Shown piece after piece: positions 25,526 through 34,255 of a stretch of DNA of 64,000 nt. The notes under the pieces are model-generated. The model was not told the origin of the DNA and searched no databases. It saw only the letters and a program-made list of their open reading frames with translations. Source of the stretch: Microbacterium sp. HD4P20 (GTDB lineage Bacteria > Actinomycetota > Actinomycetes > Actinomycetales > Microbacteriaceae); contig NZ_JAHZQZ020000018.1 in the NCBI RefSeq assembly GCF_019449275.2, positions 1 to 64,000 on the forward strand, given 5' to 3'. Position 1 is the stretch's first letter. Each line of letters starts with the position of its first letter. The position numbers and the translations under genes were made by a program.

Positions 25526-26500
25526 TCACGCGAGAGCGAGCATCCCGCCCGCTGCGAGGGCGAGGGCGAGGCCCGTCCATTGCACCGGCGCCACGCGTTC
25601 TCGCAGCACGACCGCGGCCAGCAGAATCGTCCCGGCGGGGTAGAGCGCCGTCAGCGCCGAGACGATCGACAGATCGCCTGCCCGCAGTGCGACGAGCATG
25701 AGGGTGTTGGCGGCGGCATCCGTCACACCGCACACGATCGCGAGCCACCAGGCTCTCCTGCTGCTGACGTGCGCCGCAGATGCCGCTGGCCCGGCGTTCG
25801 CATGGCCTGCGGCGTGCTCGAGATCCGCGTGTCCTGTCGGCGTCGCGCCGAGGCGCGGGCCGGCGACGTCGAACACGGAGCGGGCAGGTGCGCCGCGCCG
25901 GACGGCGGAGAAGGCGAGGAGGGCCACGATGATCGCGGTGACGACAGTGCTGGTCGCGCGGCTCGCCACGAGCGGGATGAGCCCGCTGGCCTCGCTCGTC
26001 TGATCGATCACGATCAAGAACGCGCCGATCGCCGCACCCGCGCCGACCGCCATGAGCACGCCGCGCAGCCGGGGGCGGACGACGGTCGCACCGGGGAGGA
26101 AGCCGACCAGGACGACGGCCACGAGCGCGATCCCGAGTCCGGCGTAGCCGATCGGCGCGAGCGCCTCGCCATTGACGATCAGGCCCCACAGCATGGGTGC
26201 GATCGCCGAGACCACGGCGGTGAGCGGCGAGAGGATGCTCATCGGCCCGATTGCGAGGCAGGCGTAGAGGAGGGCGACGGCGACCACGCCGACGATGCCC
26301 GCGAGCACGCCCCACATGGCGTCCGCGGCCGTCCATACCCCGCCGAGGAACGGCTGGGTCACTGCGAGCGCCACCAGTCCTGAGAGAGCGGCGACCGCCG
26401 TGACGACGATCGAGCGCAGCCGGCTGGCCGCGCGCCCGCCGAAGAAGTCGGCCGAGCCGTAGACGAGGGCGCCGAGAAGGGCGACAGCGGCGGAGATCAT
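25526..26500 (-). CDS. EamA/DMT-family transporter
   Basis: 324-residue membrane protein of about ten helices built from two EamA repeats, probably an exporter of small metabolites. The second repeat ends with ALTALYPAGTILLAAVVLRERV...WTGLALALAAGGMLAL. A His/Ala-rich cytoplasmic loop (about 222-242) separates the halves. ATG 26500 is 8 bases from TAGGCT on its strand, so its mRNA may be leaderless. It is divergent from the MMPL gene with 54 bases between starts, allowing shared control. Substrate unknown. Confidence 0.85.
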   Translation of the reverse strand: MISAAVALLGALVYGSADFFGGRAASRLRSIVVTAVAALSGLVALAVTQPFLGGVWTAADAMWGVLAGIVGVVAVALLYACLAIGPMSILSPLTAVVSAIAPMLWGLIVNGEALAPIGYAGLGIALVAVVLVGFLPGATVVRPRLRGVLMAVGAGAAIGAFLIVIDQTSEASGLIPLVASRATSTVVTAIIVALLAFSAVRRGAPARSVFDVAGPRLGATPTGHADLEHAAGHANAGPAASAAHVSSRRAWWLAIVCGVTDAAANTLMLVALRAGDLSIVSALTALYPAGTILLAAVVLRERVAPVQWTGLALALAAGGMLALA

Positions 26501-26534
26501 CGTGCGTCAGCCTAGGGGTCGTGAAGAATCGAAT

Positions 26535-26553
26535 TTGCTAGATAAGCTAGCGA
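26535..26553. promoter_or_regulatory. operator-like palindrome over the MMPL promoter
   Basis: TTGCTAG-ATAA-GCTAGCGA is an inverted repeat (7-bp arms, one mismatch) that overlaps the -10 box TAAGCT (26543-26548) of the MMPL gene. Its position suggests repressor binding, as by MarR, PadR or TetR proteins, but no such gene is adjacent. Confidence 0.5.
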
Positions 26554-26554
26554 T

Positions 26555-28873
26555 ATGACGTTGCCTCATCACGCGCGCCGCGGGCCCAGCCGGTGGCTCC
26601 GGATCGCCATCCCGGCTCTCCTCGTCCTGGTCTGGCTGACGGTGGGCTCGATCGGCGGCCCGTTCTTCGGCAAGGTGGACGAGGTCTCGACGAACGACCG
26701 GTCATCGTTCCTCCCCGAGAGCGCCGACGCCACGCGCGTCAACGAGCGGCTCGCCGACTTCCAGGGGGAAGACAGCATCCCCGCGGTCGTCGTCGTGACC
26801 GGCGAGGGCGAGCTGTCGGAGTCGGACGTCGCGGACGTGCAGACACTGGCCGACGACATCGCACAGCTCGACGGCGTGCAGGAGGACGTGTCACCACCGG
26901 TGCCCTCGCAGGACGGGGCGGCGCTCCAGCTGTTCGTCCCGATCGACGCGGCGGGGGAGGTGCGTGAAGTCGTCGATGCGATGCGCGAACTCGTCGCCGA
27001 GGAGCTCCCTGCGGGGCTCGAGGGCTGGGTGACCGGCCCGGCGGGATTCACGGCGGACCTCGTCGAGGGCTTCCTCGGCATCGACGGACTTCTCCTCGCT
27101 GTCGCGCTCATCGCGGTCTTCGTGATCCTCGTGATCGTCTACCGATCCCCGCTGCTGCCGGTACTGGTGCTCACGACGTCGGTCTTCGCGCTGTGTGTGG
27201 CGCTGCTGACCGTGTGGTGGCTCGCGAAGGCGGGCATCGTCGTGCTCAACGGGCAGGTGCAGGGGATCCTCTTCATCCTCGTCATCGGCGCCGCCACCGA
27301 CTACGCACTGCTGTACGTCGCGCGGTTCCGAGAGGCGATCGCCGCCGGCGCGCCACGATGGGATGCCGTCACGCAGGCGTGGCGCGGCGCCTTCGAACCG
27401 GTCCTCGCCTCCGGCGGCACGGTGATCGCCGGCCTGCTGTGCCTGCTGCTTTCAGACCTCGCGACCAATCGCGCGCTCGGCCCGATCGCGTCGATCGGCA
27501 TCGTGTTCTCAGTGCTCTCGGCGCTGACATTCCTTCCCGCACTGCTGGCACTGTGCGGACGGGCCGCGTTCTGGCCTTTCATCCCCAAGACGCCGATGGC
27601 GACGATTCCCGACGACCTGACACAGCCGGTCACCGGTGTGTGGCCGCGGCTGGCACGGCTGGTCGCACGCCGGGCGCGGACCGTCTGGATCGTCTGCACG
27701 GTGGTGCTGCTCGCCGGCGCCGTCGGCGTCACACAGCTCAAGGCGGACGGTGTCCCCACGAGCGAAGTCGTACTCGGGGCATCCGAGGCCCGTGAGGGCC
27801 AGGAAGTGCTCGCCGAGCATTTCCCGGCCGGGTCGGGATCGCCCGTGTACGTCATCGTGCCGCAGGATGACCTGGCGGCCACGGTCGAGGTCCTCATCGA
27901 GGCGCAGGGGGTCGACTCGGTGGCCGTCGCGTCGGCCGGGTCGCCGACGGGTCAGGCGTCCGTCGAGATCGAGGACGGCGAGCCGGTGTTCACCGCGGTC
28001 GGCCCGCCGGGAACGCCGGCACCCGAGCCGACCGTTGCCGACGGCGACGTCCTCGTGATCGGAACGCTGACGGATGCTGCGGACTCCGTCGCCGCCGAAG
28101 ACACCGTGAGGGAGCTCCGCGCCGACCTCGACGGCGCGTTGGGTGCGGGGACGGCGCTCGTCGGCGGCGAGACGGCGACCGACCTCGACACGAACGACAC
28201 CTCGAGCCGCGATCGCACAGTCATCATCCCGGTGATTCTGGTCGTCATCCTCCTGATCCTGATGGTGCTGCTGAGATCGATCGTCGCCCCGGTGCTGCTC
28301 ATCGCGACAGTCATCCTGTCGTTCGGCACCGCGCTGGGCGTGAGTGCGATCGTCTTCAACGAAGTGCTCGGATTTCCCGGTGCCGATCCGGCCGTGCCGC
28401 TGTACGGGTTCGTCTTCCTCGTCGCACTGGGCGTGGACTACAACATCTTCCTCATGTCCCGCGTGCGGGAGGAATCGCTCGTCCACGGGACGAGGCGCGG
28501 CATCCTGCGGGGGCTGGTCGCGACCGGCGGCGTCATCACGTCCGCGGGGCTGGTGCTCGCGGCCACGTTCGCCGCCCTCGGCGTCATCCCGATCCTGTTC
28601 CTCGCCCAGATCGCTTTCATCGTCGCCTTCGGTGTGCTGCTCGACACTTTGGTCGTGCGGTCGCTTCTCGTGCCGGCGCTCGCGTACGACATCGGCAGGG
28701 CGATCTGGTGGCCGTCGCGGCTGTGGCGGCGGGATGGAGCCACAGCGGCCCTCGACCGCCGACCTCCGGTTTCTGAACCCGTCCCGGTGCCCGGCGCGAC
28801 CGCGCCCGAGCTCGTCGCCGATGACGGCCACCCCCTCACTCGGGAGGAGTATCGGCGTACGCTCGGATCATGA
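26555..28873 (+). CDS. MMPL-family (RND-type) membrane transporter
   Basis: 772-residue exporter with two repeats. Each repeat has a transmembrane helix, a large extracytoplasmic loop (about 40-175 and 395-560) and a five- to six-helix bundle. The family segments are GAATDYALLYVARFREAI in the first half and LGVDYNIFLMSRVREE in the second, carrying the Asp residues of the proton relay. Such proteins export lipids, siderophores or toxic compounds. ATG 26555 is at the predicted transcription start (TAAGCT 6 bases upstream). It is coupled to the nicotinamidase by ATGA. Confidence 0.9.
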   Translation: MTLPHHARRGPSRWLRIAIPALLVLVWLTVGSIGGPFFGKVDEVSTNDRSSFLPESADATRVNERLADFQGEDSIPAVVVVTGEGELSESDVADVQTLADDIAQLDGVQEDVSPPVPSQDGAALQLFVPIDAAGEVREVVDAMRELVAEELPAGLEGWVTGPAGFTADLVEGFLGIDGLLLAVALIAVFVILVIVYRSPLLPVLVLTTSVFALCVALLTVWWLAKAGIVVLNGQVQGILFILVIGAATDYALLYVARFREAIAAGAPRWDAVTQAWRGAFEPVLASGGTVIAGLLCLLLSDLATNRALGPIASIGIVFSVLSALTFLPALLALCGRAAFWPFIPKTPMATIPDDLTQPVTGVWPRLARLVARRARTVWIVCTVVLLAGAVGVTQLKADGVPTSEVVLGASEAREGQEVLAEHFPAGSGSPVYVIVPQDDLAATVEVLIEAQGVDSVAVASAGSPTGQASVEIEDGEPVFTAVGPPGTPAPEPTVADGDVLVIGTLTDAADSVAAEDTVRELRADLDGALGAGTALVGGETATDLDTNDTSSRDRTVIIPVILVVILLILMVLLRSIVAPVLLIATVILSFGTALGVSAIVFNEVLGFPGADPAVPLYGFVFLVALGVDYNIFLMSRVREESLVHGTRRGILRGLVATGGVITSAGLVLAATFAALGVIPILFLAQIAFIVAFGVLLDTLVVRSLLVPALAYDIGRAIWWPSRLWRRDGATAALDRRPPVSEPVPVPGATAPELVADDGHPLTREEYRRTLGS

Positions 28874-29475
28874 GCAAAGCACTGTTCATCGTCGACGTGC
28901 AGAACGACTTCACCGAACGGGGCGCGCTGGGCGTCGAGGGCGGTGACGCGGTCGCGGAGCGCATCACCGCGTACGTGCAGGCGCACGCCGACGAATACGA
29001 GATCATCGTCGCCTCGCGGGACTGGCATGACGGCGACAACGACAACGGCGGTCACTTCGCCTCCGGCGAGCCCGACTTCGTCGACACCTGGCCGGCGCAC
29101 TGCGTCGGCGGCAGCTACGGCGCGGAGTACGACGACGCGTTCGACACGTCCGCCGTCACGCATCACCTCAAGAAGGGCCAGGGCAAGCCCGCGTACTCGC
29201 TGTTCGAGGGTGTTGCGGACGACGGCACGACAGCGCTTCAGCTGCTCGAACAGCACGGCATCCTCGACATCGACATCGTCGGCCTCGCCACCGACTACTG
29301 CGTGCGCGCGTCTGCGCTGGATGCGATCGGCGCCGGCCGGCACGTCCGGGTCCTCACCGACCTCGTCGCCGGCGTCCACCCCGACTCCAGTGAGAGGGCG
29401 CTCGCCGAGGTCGCGCACGCCGGTGCGACACTCATCGAATCCGGGGCCGCTCCCAGCGGTAGCGGGAGTGCGTGA
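28870..29475 (+). CDS. pncA: nicotinamidase / isochorismatase-family hydrolase
   Basis: 201-residue enzyme predicted to deamidate nicotinamide to nicotinate for NAD recycling. The catalytic Asp is in FIVDVQNDF, the Lys in HHLKKGQGK, and the Cys nucleophile in GLATDYCVRAS. The metal-site residues D-x-H are in RDWHDG. The ATG overlaps the stop of the MMPL gene, and TACGCT lies 6 bases upstream, so it may also have its own leaderless promoter. Pyrazinamidase activity is typical of the family. Confidence 0.88.
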   Translation: MSKALFIVDVQNDFTERGALGVEGGDAVAERITAYVQAHADEYEIIVASRDWHDGDNDNGGHFASGEPDFVDTWPAHCVGGSYGAEYDDAFDTSAVTHHLKKGQGKPAYSLFEGVADDGTTALQLLEQHGILDIDIVGLATDYCVRASALDAIGAGRHVRVLTDLVAGVHPDSSERALAEVAHAGATLIESGAAPSGSGSA

Positions 29476-30124
29476 CGCGACCGCCGAGAGCGTCCGTGCG
29501 GCGCTCGAGGCCGAGGCATCCGTCGACGAGCGTGTCAAGATCCAGCGACGCATCGACGACCCCCGCACCGAGGTCATCGGCGTACGCATGGGAACCGTCT
29601 TCACCATCGCGAAGGACAACAGCCGGATGCCGCTGGCCGAGGTCGACCGACTTCTCGACTCAGACGCATACGAGTTGCGCATGGTCGCGGTGTCCGTCCT
29701 CGATTTCAAAGCCAGGACGAAGGATGCCGACCGCGCGGCTCTCTACGAGCTCTGGATGCGCCGACTCGACCGCCTCGACACGTGGGACTACATCGATCGG
29801 GCGGCGCCTCGGGTCGTCGGCTGGTACCTGCTCGACAGGCCGCGAGACGTGCTTTTCGACCTCGCGCGCTCACCCGACCGCTGGCATCGGCGCCTCGCCA
29901 TCACCGCCGCTTTCTGGATCATCCGCTCGCGCGACCTCGACGATCCGCTCGCCCTGTGCGAGATCCTCGCCGACGACGCCGAGCACCTGGTGCAGACGAA
30001 CGTCGGCGTGGCGCTGCGTGAGATCGGCCGCGTGGACCCCGGCCGGCTCGAGGAGTTCCTCGGGAGGCGGGGCGCTGACCTCAGCGCGCACGCGCGGCGT
30101 ACCGCCCGCAGCGCGCTGACGTGA
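29468..30124 (+). CDS. DNA alkylation repair protein, AlkD-like
   Basis: 218-residue HEAT-repeat protein related to AlkD glycosylases that excise 3- and 7-alkylpurines. It is all-helical with pairs such as YELRMVAVSVLDFKAR, RRLDRLDTWDYIDRAAPRVVGWYLLD and RWHRRLAITAAFWII; the Trp and Asp residues used by AlkD are in the WDYIDRAA and WHRRLAI segments. The GTG at 29468 overlaps the pncA end by 8 bases. The start is chosen because the homologous region begins soon after; RBS evidence is weak. Confidence 0.75.
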   Translation: MRDATAESVRAALEAEASVDERVKIQRRIDDPRTEVIGVRMGTVFTIAKDNSRMPLAEVDRLLDSDAYELRMVAVSVLDFKARTKDADRAALYELWMRRLDRLDTWDYIDRAAPRVVGWYLLDRPRDVLFDLARSPDRWHRRLAITAAFWIIRSRDLDDPLALCEILADDAEHLVQTNVGVALREIGRVDPGRLEEFLGRRGADLSAHARRTARSALT

Positions 30125-30143
30125 CCCGCTACTCTCGGGAGGC

Positions 30144-30593
30144 ATGACGCAGATCCGCCCGCTCACGGCCGCCGACCACGACGCCTGGCTTCCGCTGTGG
30201 CGGGGCTACCTGGCCTTCTACGAGGCGGAGCTCTCGGCCGAGCAGACCGCGCTCACGTGGAGCCGCCTGACGGACCCCGGCTATCCGATCTGGGGAGCGT
30301 TCGCCACCGACGACGCCGGCCACGCGATCGGGTTCGTTCACTGGCTGACGCACCCCGCCACCTGGTCGGACCGACCGTACTGCTATCTGGAAGACCTCTT
30401 CGTGGCGCCCGCTACGCGTGGTTCCGGCGCCGGCCGCGGACTCATTGCGCACGTGACCGCCTGGGCGGGCGAGAACGATTGCGCCAAGGTGTACTGGCTC
30501 ACGCACGAGACCAACGCGACCGCTCGTGTCCTCTACGACCGGGTGGCCACGCGCACCGGCTTCATCCACTACGAGACGGGCGTCGGACGCTGA
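30144..30593 (+). CDS. GNAT-family N-acetyltransferase
   Basis: 149-residue acetyltransferase. The acetyl-CoA binding loop is EDLFVAPATRGSGAGRGLIAHV, followed by NATARVLYDRVATRTGFIHYE, the typical end of the fold. Substrate unknown (small amine or protein N-terminus). ATG 30144 lies 8 bases after TACTCT, so a leaderless mRNA is likely. It converges on tRNA-Lys with a strong hairpin between. Confidence 0.85.
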   Translation: MTQIRPLTAADHDAWLPLWRGYLAFYEAELSAEQTALTWSRLTDPGYPIWGAFATDDAGHAIGFVHWLTHPATWSDRPYCYLEDLFVAPATRGSGAGRGLIAHVTAWAGENDCAKVYWLTHETNATARVLYDRVATRTGFIHYETGVGR

Positions 30594-30629
30594 GTCCCAG
30601 CACGAGCACCGAAGGCTCGATCCTGAGCG

Positions 30630-30662
30630 GAGAAGGGCGTCCGATGCCGGAACGCCCTTCTC
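30630..30662. terminator. bidirectional terminator between GNAT gene and tRNA-Lys
   Basis: GAGAAGGGCGT (30630-30640) pairs perfectly with ACGCCCTTCTC (30652-30662), loop 11 bases. It can stop both the GNAT transcript and the oppositely oriented tRNA-Lys. Confidence 0.75.
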
Positions 30663-30667
30663 ACGCG

Positions 30668-30740
30668 TGGGCCCCGTGGGGCTCGAACCCACGACCCGCG
30701 GATTAAAAGTCCGATGCTCTACCGACTGAGCTAGAGGCCC
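30668..30740 (-). tRNA. tRNA-Lys (anticodon TTT)
   Basis: On the minus strand the acceptor GGGCCTC pairs with GGGGCCC (one G-T), the D arm is GCTC...GAGC, the anticodon loop is CTTTTAA (TTT) on a stem with one mismatch at its base, and the T arm is GTGGG-TTCGAGC-CCCAC. The discriminator is A; CCA is not encoded. Confidence 0.95.
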
Positions 30741-30783
30741 TCGTCGTCAAGCCTACCGGCCGCATGAGCCCACCGTCTGACGG

Positions 30784-32496
30784 TCAGCCGCGGCCGGAGC
30801 CTTGACCGCCGCTGCCCGCTCCTTGCGTGTCGCCATCGTCTGGAATCGTCGTGTCGCTTGGGTTGGGAGTGCTCTGCGGAGGGGGCGTCTCGCCGGTCCC
30901 GGGGTCGGTCTCGGTTTCGGTGTCGGTGACTGTGTCCCCCGTCTCGGTGTCCTGGTTCTGGTTCCCGTTTCCGTTGCCCTGGTTGCCGTTGCCCTGGTTG
31001 CCGTTGCCCTGGTTGCCGTTGCCCTGGTTCCCATTGCCCTGGTTTCCGTTGCCGTTCCCCGGGTTGCCGTTTCCGCCGCCCTCGCCGCCGTTCCCGCCGC
31101 CCTCGCCACCGTTCCCGCCGCCGCCGTCGTCGCCTTGATCTACGACGGGGGCGGGCGGCAGGGGAGTCGGCGTGCCACTGGGAACAGGCGTGTCCTCCAC
31201 CAGAGGCGTGGTGGGTGCCGGGTCGGGGGCGGTGCCTGCCACGTTGATGCCCCAGATCATGCCTGCCAGGGCCAGTGCGATCACGGACGCGCCGGTGAGG
31301 AAGGCGAGGGCCCGGCGCCGCCGCGGCGCCTCTTCCTCGGCGCCCCTCACCGGTACGTCGGTCGCTGCCCGAGCCGCGCGCTCTTCGACCTCGATGGCGG
31401 AGCCGGCCGTCGCGGAGGCGGGAACCGTGGAGACGGCCATCAGCGGTACCCCGCTTCCGGCACTGCTTGCGGCGCCGGCCGCGGATCCTGCAGGGCTTTC
31501 GTCCGCCGCGGCGGTCTCGTCAGGAGAGTTCGCGGCGACCAGCCCAGCGCCGATCGACGCGGCCGCCGCTCCTGCGGCGGGAAGCACCATGGTCGGGCGC
31601 GTCTCCATCTTCATCGCCGCCGTCGGCTGGTCGACCGCAGCGGTACCGGCCGCCGGAATGAGGCGTCCCGCGACCGTCGCGACCTCGAGCGCGGTCGGGC
31701 GATCCTCGGGCCGGGTGGCAGTCATGCCGCGCAGCAGCCCCTGCCACTCCGGGCGCAGCGAGTCGGGAACCGCAGGAGGTGAGATCAGCCGCGCCACGAC
31801 CGCGCCGATGCCCTCGGCATCCGCATACGGGCGCGTCCCTGTGAGCGCCTCGATGAGCATGATCCCGAACGCATAGATGTCGGATGCGGGCGCGGGCGCC
31901 GCCCCCTGCGCCTGCTCCGGCGCGATGTAGGCCGGTGTTCCGACGACGAGGCCCGGAGTCGTGACGCGGGTGGTGTCGAGGAGGAACGCGATACCGAAGT
32001 CGGCGAGCTTCGCGTGCCAGGACGGCCCGGGCAGCGGCGAGGGGCCGAGGAGCACGTTGGAGGGCTTGATGTCGCGATGCACGATCCCTGCGGAGTGCGC
32101 GACATGGAGGGCCTCGGCGACGTCCAGCGCGGTGCTCGCGACGTCCGAGTCGTCGATGGGGCCGAGCCGGATGCGGTCGCCGAGGGTGTTGCCCTCGACG
32201 TACTCCATGACGATGTAGCTGGCGTCGGTGTCGGAGATCCGGGCATCGAACACCGTGACCAGCGAATGATGGTTCAGTGAGGCGAGGATTCTCGTCTCCG
32301 CGCGAGCGCGCTCGGTAACGTCCGGCGCATCGACCGGTCCTCGCACCACCTTGATCGCGACGGTGCGGTTCAGGTGGGTGTCTTCGGCGCGGTACACCAT
32401 CGCCATTCCACCTTGGCCGATCCGCTGCTCGAGCCGATATCGGCCGTTGAGCAGCTCGCCCGTGGAAAGCTCTCCCGCCTCGCGCAGGTCTGTCAT
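30784..32496 (-). CDS. transmembrane serine/threonine protein kinase
   Basis: 570-residue PknA/B-type kinase. The kinase domain spans about residues 19-275: Gly loop IGQGGMAMVYRAED, Lys in TVAIKVV, catalytic HRDIKPSNVLL, and DFGIA. A juxtamembrane Ala-rich linker follows, then a transmembrane helix near 398-420. The outer tail is Pro/Thr-rich, then an Asn/Gln/Gly repeat, then Thr/Glu-rich; it lacks the PASTA domains of PknB. The ATG at 32496 follows GGGAGG closely. It may sense an envelope signal through the low-complexity tail. Confidence 0.9.
   Translation of the reverse strand: MTDLREAGELSTGELLNGRYRLEQRIGQGGMAMVYRAEDTHLNRTVAIKVVRGPVDAPDVTERARAETRILASLNHHSLVTVFDARISDTDASYIVMEYVEGNTLGDRIRLGPIDDSDVASTALDVAEALHVAHSAGIVHRDIKPSNVLLGPSPLPGPSWHAKLADFGIAFLLDTTRVTTPGLVVGTPAYIAPEQAQGAAPAPASDIYAFGIMLIEALTGTRPYADAEGIGAVVARLISPPAVPDSLRPEWQGLLRGMTATRPEDRPTALEVATVAGRLIPAAGTAAVDQPTAAMKMETRPTMVLPAAGAAAASIGAGLVAANSPDETAAADESPAGSAAGAASSAGSGVPLMAVSTVPASATAGSAIEVEERAARAATDVPVRGAEEEAPRRRRALAFLTGASVIALALAGMIWGINVAGTAPDPAPTTPLVEDTPVPSGTPTPLPPAPVVDQGDDGGGGNGGEGGGNGGEGGGNGNPGNGNGNQGNGNQGNGNQGNGNQGNGNQGNGNGNQNQDTETGDTVTDTETETDPGTGETPPPQSTPNPSDTTIPDDGDTQGAGSGGQGSGRG
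30961..31126 (-). repeat. 15-bp tandem repeats encoding an Asn-Gln-Gly tail
   Basis: Inside the kinase gene the unit CCCTGGTTGCCGTTG (plus-strand sense) repeats about six times, encoding repeated GNGNQ. It is flanked by units encoding GGNGGEG. Unit number could vary between strains by slippage. Confidence 0.85.
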
Positions 32497-32626
32497 GATC
32501 CTCCCGGCCACAAGAGCGCCGCATAGGGGGGCTCGAGGCGCTCCGAGCTTCTCTGAACCTAGGGGGCCCGACGCTCACGGCACACACCCTTGACGCCGTG
32601 CGCGATCAGTGCAATGGCCGCGCGAC

Positions 32627-32664
32627 GAGGCCGCCGGCACCACCTCGCAGGTGCCGGCGGCCTC
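32627..32664 (-). terminator. terminator after fasciclin gene
   Basis: A perfect 15-bp stem, GAGGCCGCCGGCACC (32627-32641) with GGTGCCGGCGGCCTC (32650-32664), loop 8 bases, lies 33 bases after the fasciclin stop codon on its strand. Confidence 0.75.
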
Positions 32665-32697
32665 GCCGCCCCAGAAGCCGGCGATGCCGGCCTGCGG

Positions 32698-33381
32698 TCA
32701 CTGAGCCGGCGGCATCAGGACCGAGTCGATGAGGTACACCGTGGCGTTGGCGGTCTGGACGCCACCGCAGATGACGTTCGCGTCGTTGACCATCAGCGCG
32801 TCGCCGCTGCCGGTGACCTCGACGTCCGCGCCCTGCACGGTCGTGTGGGTGCCGGCGATGTCGGCCGGCGCGACCTGCCCGGGCACGACGTGGTAGGTGA
32901 GGATCGTCGTGAGCGTGGCCGAGTCGGTCTTGAGGGCCTCGATGGTGGCGGGGTCGATCTTCGCGAAGGCGTCGTCCACCGGAGCGAACACGGTGAACTC
33001 ATCACCGTTGAGGGTGTCGACGAGGTCGACGTCGGGGTTCAGCTGCCCGCTCACCGCCGCGACGAGCGTGGTCAGGATCGGGTTGTTGGATGCCGCGACC
33101 GCGACTGGCTCGGTCGACATCCCCTCGATCGATCCAGCGCCGTCGGGGACGGCCTCCGCGTAGCCGGCGCAGCCGGGGCCGACGAGGTTCGCCGCGGGGT
33201 CCATCTCCATCGGCTCTTCGGCCTCTTCCGTCTCCATCGGCGCCGAGGCCGGCTCGTCCGACGGCTCGGCGGCCGAGCCGCCCATCGAACAGGCCGACAA
33301 GGCGAAGGTCGCTGCGATGGCGAGGGCGAGACCAGCCGAGATGCGGGTGCGGCGTGAAGCGAACGTGCGAGTGAGTGACAT
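32698..33381 (-). CDS. fasciclin-domain lipoprotein (MPT70/MPT83-like)
   Basis: 227-residue exported lipoprotein: signal peptide with lipobox LSAC (Cys near residue 31), an acidic Glu/Met-rich linker, then one FAS1 domain. The FAS1 H1 and H2 segments are [18 protein letters not shown] and LTYHVVPGQ. Two cysteines (GPGCAGY and VICGG) could bond. In M. tuberculosis the homologues MPT70 and MPT83 belong to the SigK regulon. Here the gene is divergent from sigK, so the same control is likely. ATG 33381 follows GAGGAG. Confidence 0.88.
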   Translation of the reverse strand: MSLTRTFASRRTRISAGLALAIAATFALSACSMGGSAAEPSDEPASAPMETEEAEEPMEMDPAANLVGPGCAGYAEAVPDGAGSIEGMSTEPVAVAASNNPILTTLVAAVSGQLNPDVDLVDTLNGDEFTVFAPVDDAFAKIDPATIEALKTDSATLTTILTYHVVPGQVAPADIAGTHTTVQGADVEVTGSGDALMVNDANVICGGVQTANATVYLIDSVLMPPAQ

Positions 33382-33652
33382 GAGTTGCTCCTCTGTGAGG
33401 TCCATGCGGACCGTGATGTACAGGTCCCCGCATCGCGGGGCCAACCGCAGGAGCGGCTGTACTGGGTCTTCGGAGGCGCGCTGAAATCGGATCGGATCCG
33501 GATCCTTCCGCTCCGGCCCGCGCAGCCGTGAGCTGTTCATGAACCGACGTCGGGCAATCCGATCCCGCGTGCGGCGCGAACAAGCGTCGACCGATGCGAC
33601 CGCGAGGGCAACGAGTCCGCGGCGGAGCATCGAGGTCGACGGAGGATGCGGC

Positions 33653-34255
33653 ATGCTGGTGGACATGGTCATCGATGGTGTGGACGTGCCCGAGGACGGC
33701 ACGACGCGCATCGACCGCATCGCGGTGCTGCTGCAACGCGTCGCGACGGGAGACCAGGACGCCTTCGCCCGCCTGTACGATCTGCTCTCACCGCGCGCGT
33801 TCGGCCTCATCCTGCGCGTTCTCGTCGATCGAGCGCAGAGCGAGGAAGTGCTGCAGGAGGTGTTCCTCGAGGTGTGGCAATCCGCTGCGCGGTTCACTCC
33901 GAATAGAGGTCAGGGAAGATCGTGGGTGCTCACGATCGCGCATCGTCGGGCCGTCGACCGCGTGCGGGCTTCGCAGGCGAGCAGCGATCGAGACGTGCGC
34001 GTCGGGCTGCGCGACCTGGACGTCGCTCATGATGGCGTCGCCGAACAGGTCGAGTTGCGCATCGCGAGCGAAGAGCTCATTGCGGCACTGTCGACGCTTC
34101 CGGAAGTACAGCAGGAAGCCCTGACCCTCGCCTATTACGGCGGATACAGTCAGAGCGAGATCGCGGCGCTCGTGGGCGCGCCGCTGGGGACGATCAAGAC
34201 CAGGATGCGAGACGGCCTGTCTCGCCTGAGGGATGCAATGGGGGTGACGGCGTGA
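33653..34255 (+). CDS. sigK: ECF sigma factor SigK
   Basis: 200-residue ECF sigma factor directing RNA polymerase to its own regulon. Region 2 ([21 protein letters not shown] then [14 protein letters not shown] and [22 protein letters not shown]) and region 4 ([45 protein letters not shown]) are complete. ATG 33653 follows GGAGG with 7-base spacing, ruling out the longer upstream frame. It overlaps the anti-sigma gene by 4 bases. I could not identify a SigK-type promoter in the 271-base divergent region with certainty. Confidence 0.9.
   Translation: MLVDMVIDGVDVPEDGTTRIDRIAVLLQRVATGDQDAFARLYDLLSPRAFGLILRVLVDRAQSEEVLQEVFLEVWQSAARFTPNRGQGRSWVLTIAHRRAVDRVRASQASSDRDVRVGLRDLDVAHDGVAEQVELRIASEELIAALSTLPEVQQEALTLAYYGGYSQSEIAALVGAPLGTIKTRMRDGLSRLRDAMGVTA

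Noticed and set aside
24959..30740. tRNA-Thr and tRNA-Lys as integration sites of a mobile island
   Set aside because: No integrase and no repeated tRNA 3' end were seen nearby.
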